Assembly: GCF_000633255.1 (NCBI RefSeq)
Contig: NZ_AYMJ01000014.1
Location: 1 to 64,000 of the forward strand
Length of the DNA stretch: 64,000 nucleotides
Source of the DNA: Pseudomonas sp. H1h
Lineage (GTDB): Bacteria; Pseudomonadota; Gammaproteobacteria; Pseudomonadales; Pseudomonadaceae
Reading direction: 5' to 3'
Part shown: positions 1 to 7,820 of the stretch, piece after piece
Layout: every line of letters begins with the position of its first letter
Position numbering within the stretch: the stretch's first letter is position 1
Translations under genes and position numbers: made by a program
Notes under the pieces: generated by a model
The model's input: the letters and a program-made list of their open reading frames with translations, nothing else
What the model was told of the DNA's origin: nothing
Databases searched by the model: none

Positions 1-180
1 CGGCTCGTAGGCCGCCTTCGTGAACAGGCTCACTCCTACAATTGGATTGGGTATGTTCAGGTGGGGATTGGTCGGCTCGTAGGCCGCCTTCGCGAGCAGG
101 CTCACTCCTACAATTGGATTGGGTGTCAGTTGGGGACTGGTCGGCTGTCAGGCCACCTCCATGCGGCAAAGCCGCCCCAC
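1..180. repeat. Tandem REP-like repeat, about 70-bp units
   Basis: Two near-identical units begin at 1 and 73 (both open with CGGCTCGTAGGCCGCCTTCG and contain CAGGCTCACTCCTACAATTG), and a third, diverged unit opens at 142. The unit length is 69-72 bp. The core, GCGAGCAGGCTCACTCCTAC, is a half of the REP palindrome seen elsewhere in this window. The units are direct rather than inverted, unlike the other REP pairs here. The array is cut by the window start, so its real copy number is unknown. Confidence 0.75.
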
Positions 181-219
181 TCAACAGGATGAGCGTTAGC
201 TCGGCTGCAGCTCTTGATC

Positions 220-505
220 TTGATCTGAAAGGCCCCTTCGGCAGGCTGAGTGGAGGGGTTTATCCGGGGGTGGGAGCGAAGCGACCGTTTGGCGCAGCCA
301 AACACATCGAGAGGAGGTGCAGCGAAGCAAACCGTAGACGATGCCCCCGGATGAACCCCGCAACGAAGGAACCCGAGCCTAAGCGAGGGCCGAACGCCGG
401 GGCCCAGCCTTTTGGTTACTTTTTGGCGTCTGAAAAAGTGACCCGCTGTAAGAGCGGAACCGCCACCCGCCCCACCCACAGAAACGGATATACCCCCACC
501 CCCAA
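220..505. repeat. Probable recurrent Pseudomonas intergenic repeat
   Basis: This stretch reads, on the minus strand, as an open frame (126-587, about 153 codons) with a very Gly/Ser-rich start (FFGGGGISVSVGGAGGGS). I remember near-identical text recurring between genes in many fluorescent pseudomonads, where it is sometimes annotated as a hypothetical protein. That recollection is the basis for calling it a repeat; only one copy lies in this window. The nucleotide sequence has long stretches around GGGAGCGAAGCGACCG and CGCAACGAAGGAACCCGAGC but no ribosome site that convinces me. I treat the frame as incidental to a repeated DNA element, with a real small gene as the alternative. Confidence 0.45.
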
Positions 506-545
506 AGAACATGGTCGGCCCAAAGGCCGCCAAGACAAACAGCCC

Positions 546-580
546 AAAAAAAACCCCCAAGGCATACACCTCAGGGGTTT
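546..580 (-). terminator. Rho-independent terminator of prfC
   Basis: Read on the minus strand, an AAACCCC arm pairs with GGGGTTT around an inner GAGG/CCTT helix, and the second arm runs into eight T residues. It lies about 20 bp past the prfC stop codon. Confidence 0.75.
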
Positions 581-600
581 CAGACAAAACACCTCAACGC

Positions 601-2184
601 TTAATGATGCTCACGCGTCGCACGGAACTTCACATCCGGCCAACGCTCCTCCATCAACGCCAGGTTAACCCGCGTCGGCGCAAGATAGGTCAGGTGACCA
701 CCACCATCCAACGCCAGGTTCTCCACAGCCTTGTTAGAGAATTCCTCAAGCTTCTTCTTGTCAGCGCATTCAATCCATCGCGCAGAGTACACAGTGATCG
801 GCTCATACGAGCACTCGACCTTGTATTCCTCTTTCAAGCGGCTGGCGACCACATCGAACTGCAGCACACCGACGGCGCCAAGGATGATGTCGTTGCTGCG
901 CTCCGGGAAGAACACCTGAGTGGCGCCCTCTTCAGCCAGTTGCTGCAGGCCCTGACGCAGCTGCTTGGATTTCAGCGGATCACGCAAACGCACGCGACGG
1001 AACAGTTCCGGGGCGAAGTGCGGGATACCGGTGAAGCCGAGGACTTCGCCTTCGCTGAAGGTGTCGCCGATCTGGATCGTGCCGTGGTTGTGCAGACCGA
1101 TGATGTCACCGGCGTACGCCTCTTCCAGTTGCTCACGCTCGGAGGAGAAGAACGTCAGGGCGTCGCCGATGCGCACGTCCTTGCCGGTGCGCACGTGGCG
1201 CATCTTCATGCCTTTTTCGTACTTGCCGGAGCAAATACGCATGAAGGCGATACGGTCACGGTGTTTCGGGTCCATGTTCGCCTGGATCTTGAAGATGAAG
1301 CCCGAAAACTTCTCTTCGACCGGCTCGACGGTACGCTCGTTGGCGACACGGGCCAGCGGGCGCGGTGCCCAGTCCACTACCGCGTCAAGCACGTGGTCGA
1401 CACCGAAGTTGCCCAGTGCGGTACCGAAGAACACCGGGGTCAGTTGACCGTCGAGGAACTCCTGCTGGTTGAACTCGTGGCAGGCGCCCTGCACCAGTTC
1501 CAGCTGTTCGAGGAAACGGTCGTACTCGTCGCCCAGGTGCGCACGCGCCTCGTCCGAGTCGAGCTTCTCGATGATCTTGGTTTCGGTGCGTTCGTGACCG
1601 TGACCGGCGGTGTAGACAATGATGTAGTCGTCGGCCAGGTGGTACACGCCCTTGAAATCGCGGTAGCAACCGATCGGCCAGGTGATCGGCGCAGCCTTGA
1701 TCTTCAGAACGGCTTCGATCTCGTCGAGCAGTTCGATCGGGTCGCGGATGTCGCGGTCGAGTTTGTTGATGAAGCTGACAATTGGCGTGTCACGCAGACG
1801 GCAGACGTCCATCAGCGCAATGGTACGCGGCTCTACACCTTTACCGCCGTCAAGGACCATCAGTGCCGAGTCCACCGCCGTCAGGGTGCGGTAAGTATCT
1901 TCGGAGAAGTCTTCGTGGCCCGGGGTGTCGAGCAGGTTGATCATGTGTTCGCGATACGGGAACTGCATGACCGACGTGGTAATGGAAATACCCCGTTGCT
2001 TCTCCATCTCCATCCAGTCGGATGTCGCATGGCGATCGGATTTACGGGATTTCACCGTACCGGCCACCGCAATCGCCTTGCCCATCAACAGGAGCTTTTC
2101 GGTGATCGTGGTTTTACCGGCATCGGGGTGGGAAATAATGGCGAAAGTGCGGCGTTTCGCGACTTCGGCGGCCTGGTTGGTCAT
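601..2184 (-). CDS. prfC: Peptide chain release factor 3
   Basis: RF3 is a translational GTPase that uses GTP to eject RF1/RF2 from the ribosome after peptide release and is dispensable in many bacteria. The 527-residue product has the usual family length. The G domain occupies the N-terminal third: G1 with HPDAGKTT at 19-26, G3 with DTPGHEDF at 86-93, and G4 with NKLD at 140-143. EF-Tu-like beta-barrel domains II and III follow, with the RF3-specific C-terminal domain. The [20 protein letters not shown] start matches other pseudomonad RF3 proteins. It is transcribed alone, with a terminator just downstream and a divergent osmoprotectant operon upstream. Confidence 0.97.
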   Translation of the reverse strand: MTNQAAEVAKRRTFAIISHPDAGKTTITEKLLLMGKAIAVAGTVKSRKSDRHATSDWMEMEKQRGISITTSVMQFPYREHMINLLDTPGHEDFSEDTYRTLTAVDSALMVLDGGKGVEPRTIALMDVCRLRDTPIVSFINKLDRDIRDPIELLDEIEAVLKIKAAPITWPIGCYRDFKGVYHLADDYIIVYTAGHGHERTETKIIEKLDSDEARAHLGDEYDRFLEQLELVQGACHEFNQQEFLDGQLTPVFFGTALGNFGVDHVLDAVVDWAPRPLARVANERTVEPVEEKFSGFIFKIQANMDPKHRDRIAFMRICSGKYEKGMKMRHVRTGKDVRIGDALTFFSSEREQLEEAYAGDIIGLHNHGTIQIGDTFSEGEVLGFTGIPHFAPELFRRVRLRDPLKSKQLRQGLQQLAEEGATQVFFPERSNDIILGAVGVLQFDVVASRLKEEYKVECSYEPITVYSARWIECADKKKLEEFSNKAVENLALDGGGHLTYLAPTRVNLALMEERWPDVKFRATREHH

Positions 2185-2513
2185 GGGAAATCGCCTGGCG
2201 GTGATTCAAAAAAGGGCCGCGATTATAGCCCAAGTCGATGCAATAACCGAACCGTTGAGCACATTAAGGGTGGCCAAATGCTGCCCCGGATGGGAACCTT
2301 TTAAAGCACGGAGACGTCCATCCCCTGTTACGACATTTCGTCAGGGGCTGAAAAATCAGCAAGTTAGCCTGACGAGGCTGCGCTTATGGCTCGCTTTCAG
2401 ACCGCTTTGCCGGCTCTGAAAAACGGCTACTTTTCGCGAACGACTCTCCCGGCAGCCATGTACGGCATGCCACACGGGACTGCGCTCGCCGACTATAAAA
2501 AAGGAGTCCGCCT
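2185..2513. other. Intergenic region between prfC and the opuC operon
   Basis: These 329 bases separate divergent genes and must hold both promoters. I see a short hairpin GCTGA-AAAA-TCAGC at 2347-2360, and an AAGGAG ribosome site at 2501-2506 for the first transporter gene. I could not assign a -35/-10 pair or an osmotic-control element with confidence. No convincing gene is present. Confidence 0.5.
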
Positions 2514-3230
2514 GTGGCTATCCGCTATGGCAAAGGGCTGATGGGAGGTGCGGTGGTGATCGCGCTCCTGGCCCTGCTGGTCCACTGGATCGGCATCAAC
2601 ACGATCGAACACTACCGCGACGATTTGTTGTTTTACCTGCAAGCTCATCTGATTCTCGTCCTCGCTTCAATGCTGGCCGCCCTTGTCGTGGGCATCCCCG
2701 CCGGCATCTTCCTCAGTCGCCCGACCATGGTCGGACGTGCCGAACGCTTTATGCAGATCTTCAATATCGGCAACACCGTGCCACCGTTGGCCGTGCTCGC
2801 GATTGCCCTGGGCATTCTCGGCATCGGTAGTGGCCCGGCGATCTTCGCTCTGTTCCTCGCCTCCCTGTTGCCGATTGTGCGCAACACCTACGAAGGCCTG
2901 AAAAACGTGCAGGGCTCGCTGAAAGAAGCGGCCGTCGGCATCGGCATGACCCCGCGCCAGGTGCTGTGGAAAGTCGAATTGCCCAACGCCGTGCCGATCA
3001 TCGTTGGTGGTGTGCGTGTGGCGCTGGCGATCAACGTCGGGACTGCGCCACTGGCGTTCCTGATCGGTGCCAACAGCCTCGGCAGCCTGATCTTCCCTGG
3101 CATCGCCCTGAACAATCAGCCGCAACTGCTGCTCGGCGCTGCGTGCACCGCACTGCTGGCCCTGCTGCTCGATGGCGTGGTCACCCTCGCCAGCCGTCTC
3201 TGGCTGGAACGCGGTCTGCGCCCGTCTTAA
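2514..3230 (+). CDS. opuCD: Osmoprotectant ABC transporter, permease subunit
   Basis: This is an inner-membrane subunit of an OpuC/YehWXYZ-type importer for quaternary-amine osmoprotectants such as glycine betaine, choline or carnitine. The 238-residue protein has about six hydrophobic segments and the BPD_transp_1 coupling-loop pattern near residues 145-165 (EAAVGIGMTPRQVLWKVELP), which contacts the ATPase. The start is GTG, preceded by AAGGAG with 7-nt spacing. It is the first gene of four in the order permease, binding protein, permease, ATPase, as in PAO1 PA3888-PA3891. The symbol follows that order; which permease is called CB or CD is a naming convention. Confidence 0.88.
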   Translation: MAIRYGKGLMGGAVVIALLALLVHWIGINTIEHYRDDLLFYLQAHLILVLASMLAALVVGIPAGIFLSRPTMVGRAERFMQIFNIGNTVPPLAVLAIALGILGIGSGPAIFALFLASLLPIVRNTYEGLKNVQGSLKEAAVGIGMTPRQVLWKVELPNAVPIIVGGVRVALAINVGTAPLAFLIGANSLGSLIFPGIALNNQPQLLLGAACTALLALLLDGVVTLASRLWLERGLRPS

Positions 3231-3251
3231 GGCTTTTGCGAAGGAATGAAT

Positions 3252-4145
3252 ATGAAACGACTTAGCTTGATCCTAGGCTGCGTCCTGCTGTTTGCAGGAT
3301 TGGCGCAAGCCGCCGAGAAACCCGTGATCCGCCTCGGCGCCCGGGTGTTCACCGAGCAGACCCTGCTCGCGGAAATCACCGCGCAATACCTGCGCAGCAA
3401 AGGCTACGACGCGCAGATCACCGGCGGGCTGGGCAGCAACCTAGCCCGCAGCGCCCACGAAAGCGGGCAACTGGACATGCTCTGGGAATACACCGGCGTG
3501 TCGCTGGTGGCCTACAACCATGTCACCGAAAAACTCGACAGCGAACAGTCCTACGCCCGGGTCAAACAACTCGACGCGAAAAAAGGCCTGGTCTGGCTGA
3601 CCCCGTCGAAATTCAGCAATACCTACGCCCTCGCGCTGCCGAAAAACGTCGCCGAGGAATATCCGCAGATCACCAACATCAGTCAGTTGAACGAAGTCCT
3701 GCGCGCCGAGGCCAAGACCAATCATCTGGTGGCTTTGGACACCGAGTTCGCCAACCGCTCTGACGGGCTGGTCGGCATGGTCGATCTCTACGGCATGAAC
3801 CTGACCCGCAAGAACATCCGCCAGATGGACGCGGGGCTGGTCTACACCGCGCTGCGCAACGGCCAGGTGTTTGCCGGTCTGGTCTACACCACTGACGGTC
3901 GTCTCAACGCCTTCGGCCTGAAACTGCTCGACGACGACAAGCACTACTTCCCCGACTACACCGCCGCGCCGGTGGTGCGTCAGGCGTATCTGGATGCGCA
4001 CCCGCAACTGGCCGAGCAACTCAAACCGCTGGCCGAACTGTTCGACGACGAAACCATGCGCCAGCTCAACGCGCGGGTCGATGTCGATCATGAGAGCCCA
4101 TCGAAAGTGGCCGCCGATTTCCTGCGTCAGCATCCACTCAACTAA
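3252..4145 (+). CDS. opuCC: Osmoprotectant ABC transporter, substrate-binding protein
   Basis: This is the periplasmic binding protein of the operon (OpuAC/ProX-like, Pfam OpuAC type). A signal peptide is clear: MKRLSLILGCVLLFAGLAQA with probable cleavage after AQA, and no lipobox cysteine, so a soluble periplasmic protein is expected. The mature part opens with the family pattern VIRLGARVFTEQTLLAEI, then LWEYTGVSL near residue 80. An ATG six bases upstream (3246) is in frame, but AAGGA at 3241-3245 is properly spaced only for the ATG at 3252. The product is 297 residues. The ligand cannot be decided from sequence by eye. Confidence 0.88.
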   Translation: MKRLSLILGCVLLFAGLAQAAEKPVIRLGARVFTEQTLLAEITAQYLRSKGYDAQITGGLGSNLARSAHESGQLDMLWEYTGVSLVAYNHVTEKLDSEQSYARVKQLDAKKGLVWLTPSKFSNTYALALPKNVAEEYPQITNISQLNEVLRAEAKTNHLVALDTEFANRSDGLVGMVDLYGMNLTRKNIRQMDAGLVYTALRNGQVFAGLVYTTDGRLNAFGLKLLDDDKHYFPDYTAAPVVRQAYLDAHPQLAEQLKPLAELFDDETMRQLNARVDVDHESPSKVAADFLRQHPLN

Positions 4146-4157
4146 GGAGGAAAAGTC

Positions 4158-4811
4158 ATGGAATTTCTGAACGCCTTTTCCCACCTCGACTGGCAGCAGG
4201 TGATGCACCTGACCTGGCAGCACATCACCCTGGTCGGCATCGCAGTGACGCTGGCGATCCTCATCGGTGTGCCGCTGGGCATTCTGATGACCCGGTTTCC
4301 GGCCCTCGCCGGGCCTTTGCAGGCCAGCGCCACGGTGCTGCTGACCGTGCCGTCGATTGCGCTGTTCGGCCTGCTGCTGCCGTTCTATTCGAAGTTCGGC
4401 CAGGGCCTGGGGCCGATGCCGGCGATCACCGCAGTGTTCCTCTATTCGCTGCTGCCGATCATGCGCAACACCTACCTCGCCCTGACCGGCGTCGAACCGG
4501 GCATCCGTGAAGCCGCACGCGGTATTGGCATGACCTTCGGCCAGCGCCTGCGCATGGTGGAGCTGCCGATTGCGGTGCCAGTGATCCTCGCTGGCGTGCG
4601 CACCGCCGTGGTGATGAACATCGGCGTAATGACCATCGCCGCGACCATCGGCGCCGGCGGCCTCGGCGTGCTGATCCTCGCCTCCATCAGCCGCAGCGAC
4701 ATGTCGATGCTCATCGTCGGCGCGCTGCTGGTCAGTCTTCTGGCGATCTTCGCCGACCTTCTCCTGCAGTGGCTGCAACGTACGCTGACTCCAAAAGGAC
4801 TCCTCAAATGA
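4158..4811 (+). CDS. opuCB: Osmoprotectant ABC transporter, second permease subunit
   Basis: A 217-residue inner-membrane permease, paralogous to the first gene of the operon. Hydrophobic segments alternate with the coupling loop EAARGIGMTFGQRLRMVELP near residues 115-135. A strong AAGGAGG ribosome site sits just upstream, overlapping the end of the binding-protein gene region. The stop codon overlaps the ATPase start in an ATGA arrangement (4808-4811), implying translational coupling. With the other permease it would form a heterodimeric channel. Confidence 0.88.
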   Translation: MEFLNAFSHLDWQQVMHLTWQHITLVGIAVTLAILIGVPLGILMTRFPALAGPLQASATVLLTVPSIALFGLLLPFYSKFGQGLGPMPAITAVFLYSLLPIMRNTYLALTGVEPGIREAARGIGMTFGQRLRMVELPIAVPVILAGVRTAVVMNIGVMTIAATIGAGGLGVLILASISRSDMSMLIVGALLVSLLAIFADLLLQWLQRTLTPKGLLK

Positions 4812-5965
4812 TCGAACTTCAAAACCTCAGCAAAACTTTCCAAAGCAACGGCAAAGACGTCAAAGCCGTGGACTCGGTAAGCCTGACCGTCAATGAAGGC
4901 GAAATCTGTGTGTTCCTCGGGCCATCGGGTTGCGGCAAAAGCACCACGCTGAAAATGATCAACCGCCTGATCAAACCGACTTCAGGCAAGATCCTCATCA
5001 ACGGCGAAGACACCACTGATCTCGACGAAGTGACCCTGCGCCGCAACATCGGCTACGTGATCCAGCAGATCGGTCTGTTCCCCAACATGACCATCGAAGA
5101 GAACATCGTCGTCGTGCCGAAACTGCTCGGCTGGGACAAACAGAAGTGCCACGACCGTGCTCGCGAATTGATGAGCATGATCAAACTGGAACCCAAGCAG
5201 TATCTGCACCGCTACCCGCGTGAACTGTCCGGCGGCCAGCAACAGCGCATCGGCGTGATTCGCGCACTGGCGGCGGATGCGCCGCTATTGTTGATGGATG
5301 AGCCGTTCGGCGCGGTCGATCCGATCAACCGCGAGATGATCCAGAACGAATTCTTCGAGATGCAGCGCGCGCTGAACAAGACCGTGATCATGGTCAGCCA
5401 CGACATCGACGAAGCGATCAAGCTGGGCGACAAGATCGCGATTTTCCGCGCCGGCAAACTGTTGCAGATCGATCACCCCGACACCCTGCTCGCGCATCCG
5501 GCGGACGACTTTGTCAGCAACTTCGTTGGCCAGGACAGCACCCTCAAACGCCTGCTGCTGGTGAAAGCCGAAGACGCCGCCGACAACGCGCCATCGGTCA
5601 GTCCGGACACCCCGGTGGCCGATGCGCTGGAGTTGATGGACGAGCATGACCGCCGCTACGTGGTGGTCACCTGCGCCGAGAACAAGGCGCTGGGTTACGT
5701 GCGTCGTCGCGACCTGCACCGTCAGACCGGGACTTGTGCGCAATTCCTGCGCGAATTCAACGCCACGGCGGCGTACGACGAGCATTTGCGCATCCTGCTG
5801 TCGCGCATGTACGAGTTCAATCGTTCGTGGCTGCCGGTGATGGATGCCGAGCGGGTGTTCCTCGGCGAGGTGACGCAGGAATCGATTGCGGCTTATCTGA
5901 GTTCGGGGCGTTCGCGCGGGATGAAGACCAATATCGTCTCGCCGGCTGAGGCCGTGGTCGCGTAA
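4808..5965 (+). CDS. opuCA: Osmoprotectant ABC transporter, ATP-binding subunit
   Basis: The cytoplasmic ATPase of the importer. Walker A GPSGCGKS is at residues 38-45, the signature LSGGQQQR lies near 140, and Walker B LLLMDEPFGAVD near 160. After the nucleotide-binding domain, a C-terminal part (about 255-370) resembles the tandem CBS region that senses ionic strength in OpuA/OpuCA; the motif VADALELMDEHDRRYVVV fits a CBS repeat. The ATG at 4808 is chosen because it overlaps the permease stop; a longer frame from 4769 would run through the permease gene. Length 385 residues. Confidence 0.92.
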   Translation: MIELQNLSKTFQSNGKDVKAVDSVSLTVNEGEICVFLGPSGCGKSTTLKMINRLIKPTSGKILINGEDTTDLDEVTLRRNIGYVIQQIGLFPNMTIEENIVVVPKLLGWDKQKCHDRARELMSMIKLEPKQYLHRYPRELSGGQQQRIGVIRALAADAPLLLMDEPFGAVDPINREMIQNEFFEMQRALNKTVIMVSHDIDEAIKLGDKIAIFRAGKLLQIDHPDTLLAHPADDFVSNFVGQDSTLKRLLLVKAEDAADNAPSVSPDTPVADALELMDEHDRRYVVVTCAENKALGYVRRRDLHRQTGTCAQFLREFNATAAYDEHLRILLSRMYEFNRSWLPVMDAERVFLGEVTQESIAAYLSSGRSRGMKTNIVSPAEAVVA

Positions 5966-5977
5966 AAACGCAAAACC

Positions 5978-6067
5978 GTGGGAGCGAGCCTGCTCGCGAA
6001 GGCGCAATATCAGTCAGCAATGATGCTGGCTGTGAGAATGCTTTCGCGAGCAGGCTCGCTCCCACAG
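5978..6067. repeat. REP pair in inverted orientation (REPIN)
   Basis: The left half reads GTGGGAGCGAGCCTGCTCGC and the right half is its near-exact reverse complement, separated by about 45 bases. Each half is itself partly palindromic (GAGCCTGCTC). This is the doublet form of fluorescent-pseudomonad REP sequences. It sits just after opuCA and could act as an mRNA 3' end structure. Confidence 0.9.
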
Positions 6068-6607
6068 GAATTGTGTAATTTTATGGTCACGCGCAGGGCG
6101 GAAAAAAATCTCAACAGCAGCGTCCGCAGAACCTCTGCAAACAGACCTCCCCAAACAACCAAAATCCCCCTCACACCCTCGTCTCGCCGCCAACGTCGCC
6201 GATGTTGATGCCATCACACTTACCCACGAGTTAGCCGGCAAAAGCCGCGAACGTGCAGGTATTTTTAACACTTTAAAAATCTCTGGGAACATCTGCCCGT
6301 CATCTCGGTCGGCTACAAAGAGTGATATCCGCGACGCACGTCAGAAGCGTGCAAAAACGCGACATTTTTAGTTGATCTCAGGCCCCTCACGTCCTAAAGT
6401 TCGCGCCGAACGTCCATGCTGGAAACGATCCATCCGGCTCAAGTACTGACGACGAGACAGCAAGGCCAAGGGAAAGAAAGCTACATTTCCCATGGCCTTT
6501 TTGCTTTCGGCGACATGCCTTGGGAAGTAGGCGAACCAAAGTGGGGATACGGAGGACGTTCATTTGCACCCATTGATTAACGACGTTTGCCACTAGGAGT
6601 CCCAAGT
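6068..6607. other. Long leader/intergenic region upstream of speC
   Basis: About 540 bases without a convincing gene. It holds an AT-rich perfect inverted repeat ATTTTTAA-CACT-TTAAAAAT at 6261-6280, a terminator-like hairpin at 6463-6502 (listed separately), and the speC ribosome site AGGAG at 6595-6599. Short open frames on the minus strand (6014-6292 and 6387-6605) lack ribosome sites or familiar motifs. The region could encode an untranslated leader or a small RNA ending at 6502. Confidence 0.45.
6463..6502 (+). terminator. Terminator-like hairpin in the speC leader
   Basis: GGCCAAGGGAAA at 6464-6475 pairs with TTTCCCATGGCC at 6486-6497 with one mismatch, and five T residues follow directly. 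It lies about 105 bp upstream of the speC start, so it could end a small RNA or act as an attenuator of speC. Confidence 0.6.
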
Positions 6608-7771
6608 ATGTCGATCCAGGTCGAAGACTATTTCGCGCGCGCTACATTCGACAAAATGAAGGCGTTTGCCGACAAACAGGAAACCCCGTTCGTGGTGATC
6701 GACACCGCGATGATCGCCCAGGCCTACGATGACCTGCGCGCCGGTTTCGAATTCGCCAAGGTCTACTACGCGGTCAAGGCCAACCCGGCCGTCGAGATCA
6801 TCGACCTGCTCAAAGAGAAAGGTTCGAGCTTCGACATCGCCTCCATCTATGAGCTGGACAAAGTGATGGATCGCGGCGTCAGCGCCGACCGTATCAGCTA
6901 CGGCAACACCATCAAGAAATCCAAGGACATCCGCTACTTCTACGAGAAGGGCGTGCGTCTGTTCTCCACCGACTCCGAAGCCGACCTGCGCAACATCGCC
7001 AAGGCGGCGCCGGGTTCCAAAGTCTATGTACGCATCCTCACCGAAGGTTCAACCACCGCCGACTGGCCACTGTCGCGCAAGTTCGGTTGCCAGACCGACA
7101 TGGCCATGGACCTGCTGATCCTCGCTCGCGACCTCGGCCTGGTGCCGTACGGCATCTCGTTCCACGTGGGCTCGCAGCAGCGCGATATCAGCGTCTGGGA
7201 CGCGGCGATCGCCAAGGTCAAAGTGATCTTCGAACGCCTGAAAGAAGAAGACGGCATTCACCTGAAGCTGATCAACATGGGCGGCGGCTTCCCGGCCAAC
7301 TACATCACCCGCACCAACAGCCTGGAAACCTACGCCGAAGAAATCATCCGTTTCCTGAAAGAAGACTTCGGTGATGACCTGCCGGAAATCATTCTCGAAC
7401 CGGGCCGTTCGCTGATCGCCAACGCCGGCATCCTGGTCAGCGAAGTGGTACTGGTTGCACGTAAATCGCGCACCGCCGTCGAGCGTTGGGTGTACACCGA
7501 TGTGGGCAAGTTCTCCGGCCTGATCGAAACCATGGACGAAGCGATCAAGTTCCCGATCTGGACCGAGAAGAAAGGCGAGATGGAAGAAGTGGTGATCGCC
7601 GGCCCAACCTGCGACAGCGCCGACATCATGTACGAAAACTACAAGTACGGCCTGCCACTGAACCTGGCGATCGGTGATCGTCTGTACTGGCTGTCGACCG
7701 GTGCCTACACCACCAGTTACAGCGCCGTGGAGTTCAATGGCTTCCCGCCGCTGAAATCGTATTACGTGTAA
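6608..7771 (+). CDS. speC: Ornithine decarboxylase (type III PLP fold)
   Basis: This enzyme decarboxylates ornithine to putrescine, and some relatives also accept lysine. It is an alanine-racemase-like, eukaryotic-type ODC rather than the large E. coli form. The PLP lysine is K57 in YYAVKANP, the glycine-rich phosphate loop is near residues 220-225 (NMGGGFP), EPGRSL follows near 263, and the partner-subunit catalytic cysteine is C335 in PTCDSAD. The 387-residue length equals PAO1 SpeC (PA4519), and nearby genes match PA4513-PA4524. An upstream in-frame ATG at 6587 is rejected because AGGAG at 6595-6599 fits the ATG at 6608. Substrate preference between ornithine and lysine is inferred, not seen. 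Confidence 0.93.
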   Translation: MSIQVEDYFARATFDKMKAFADKQETPFVVIDTAMIAQAYDDLRAGFEFAKVYYAVKANPAVEIIDLLKEKGSSFDIASIYELDKVMDRGVSADRISYGNTIKKSKDIRYFYEKGVRLFSTDSEADLRNIAKAAPGSKVYVRILTEGSTTADWPLSRKFGCQTDMAMDLLILARDLGLVPYGISFHVGSQQRDISVWDAAIAKVKVIFERLKEEDGIHLKLINMGGGFPANYITRTNSLETYAEEIIRFLKEDFGDDLPEIILEPGRSLIANAGILVSEVVLVARKSRTAVERWVYTDVGKFSGLIETMDEAIKFPIWTEKKGEMEEVVIAGPTCDSADIMYENYKYGLPLNLAIGDRLYWLSTGAYTTSYSAVEFNGFPPLKSYYV

Positions 7772-7789
7772 GCGATGCTTCAACTGAAA

Positions 7790-7820
7790 AGGCCCATGCA
7801 TGCATGGGCCTCTTTTATTT
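7790..7820. terminator. Bidirectional terminator between speC and the toxin operon
   Basis: AGGCCCATGCA at 7790-7800 pairs perfectly with TGCATGGGCCT. A T-rich run follows on the plus strand and a four-T run on the minus strand. It can serve both the convergent speC and 7815-8726 genes; the plus-strand T run overlaps the stop codon of the latter. Confidence 0.85.

Noticed and set aside
1..180. Regular repeats suggesting a CRISPR array
   Set aside because: Unit length is about 70 bp with the spacers also repeated, and the core equals the REP palindrome. There are no unique spacers and no cas genes in the window.
6014..6605. Two short minus-strand frames (92 and 72 codons) in the speC leader region
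   Set aside because: Neither has a ribosome site or familiar sequence; one overlaps the REP pair and the other spans the terminator-like hairpin.
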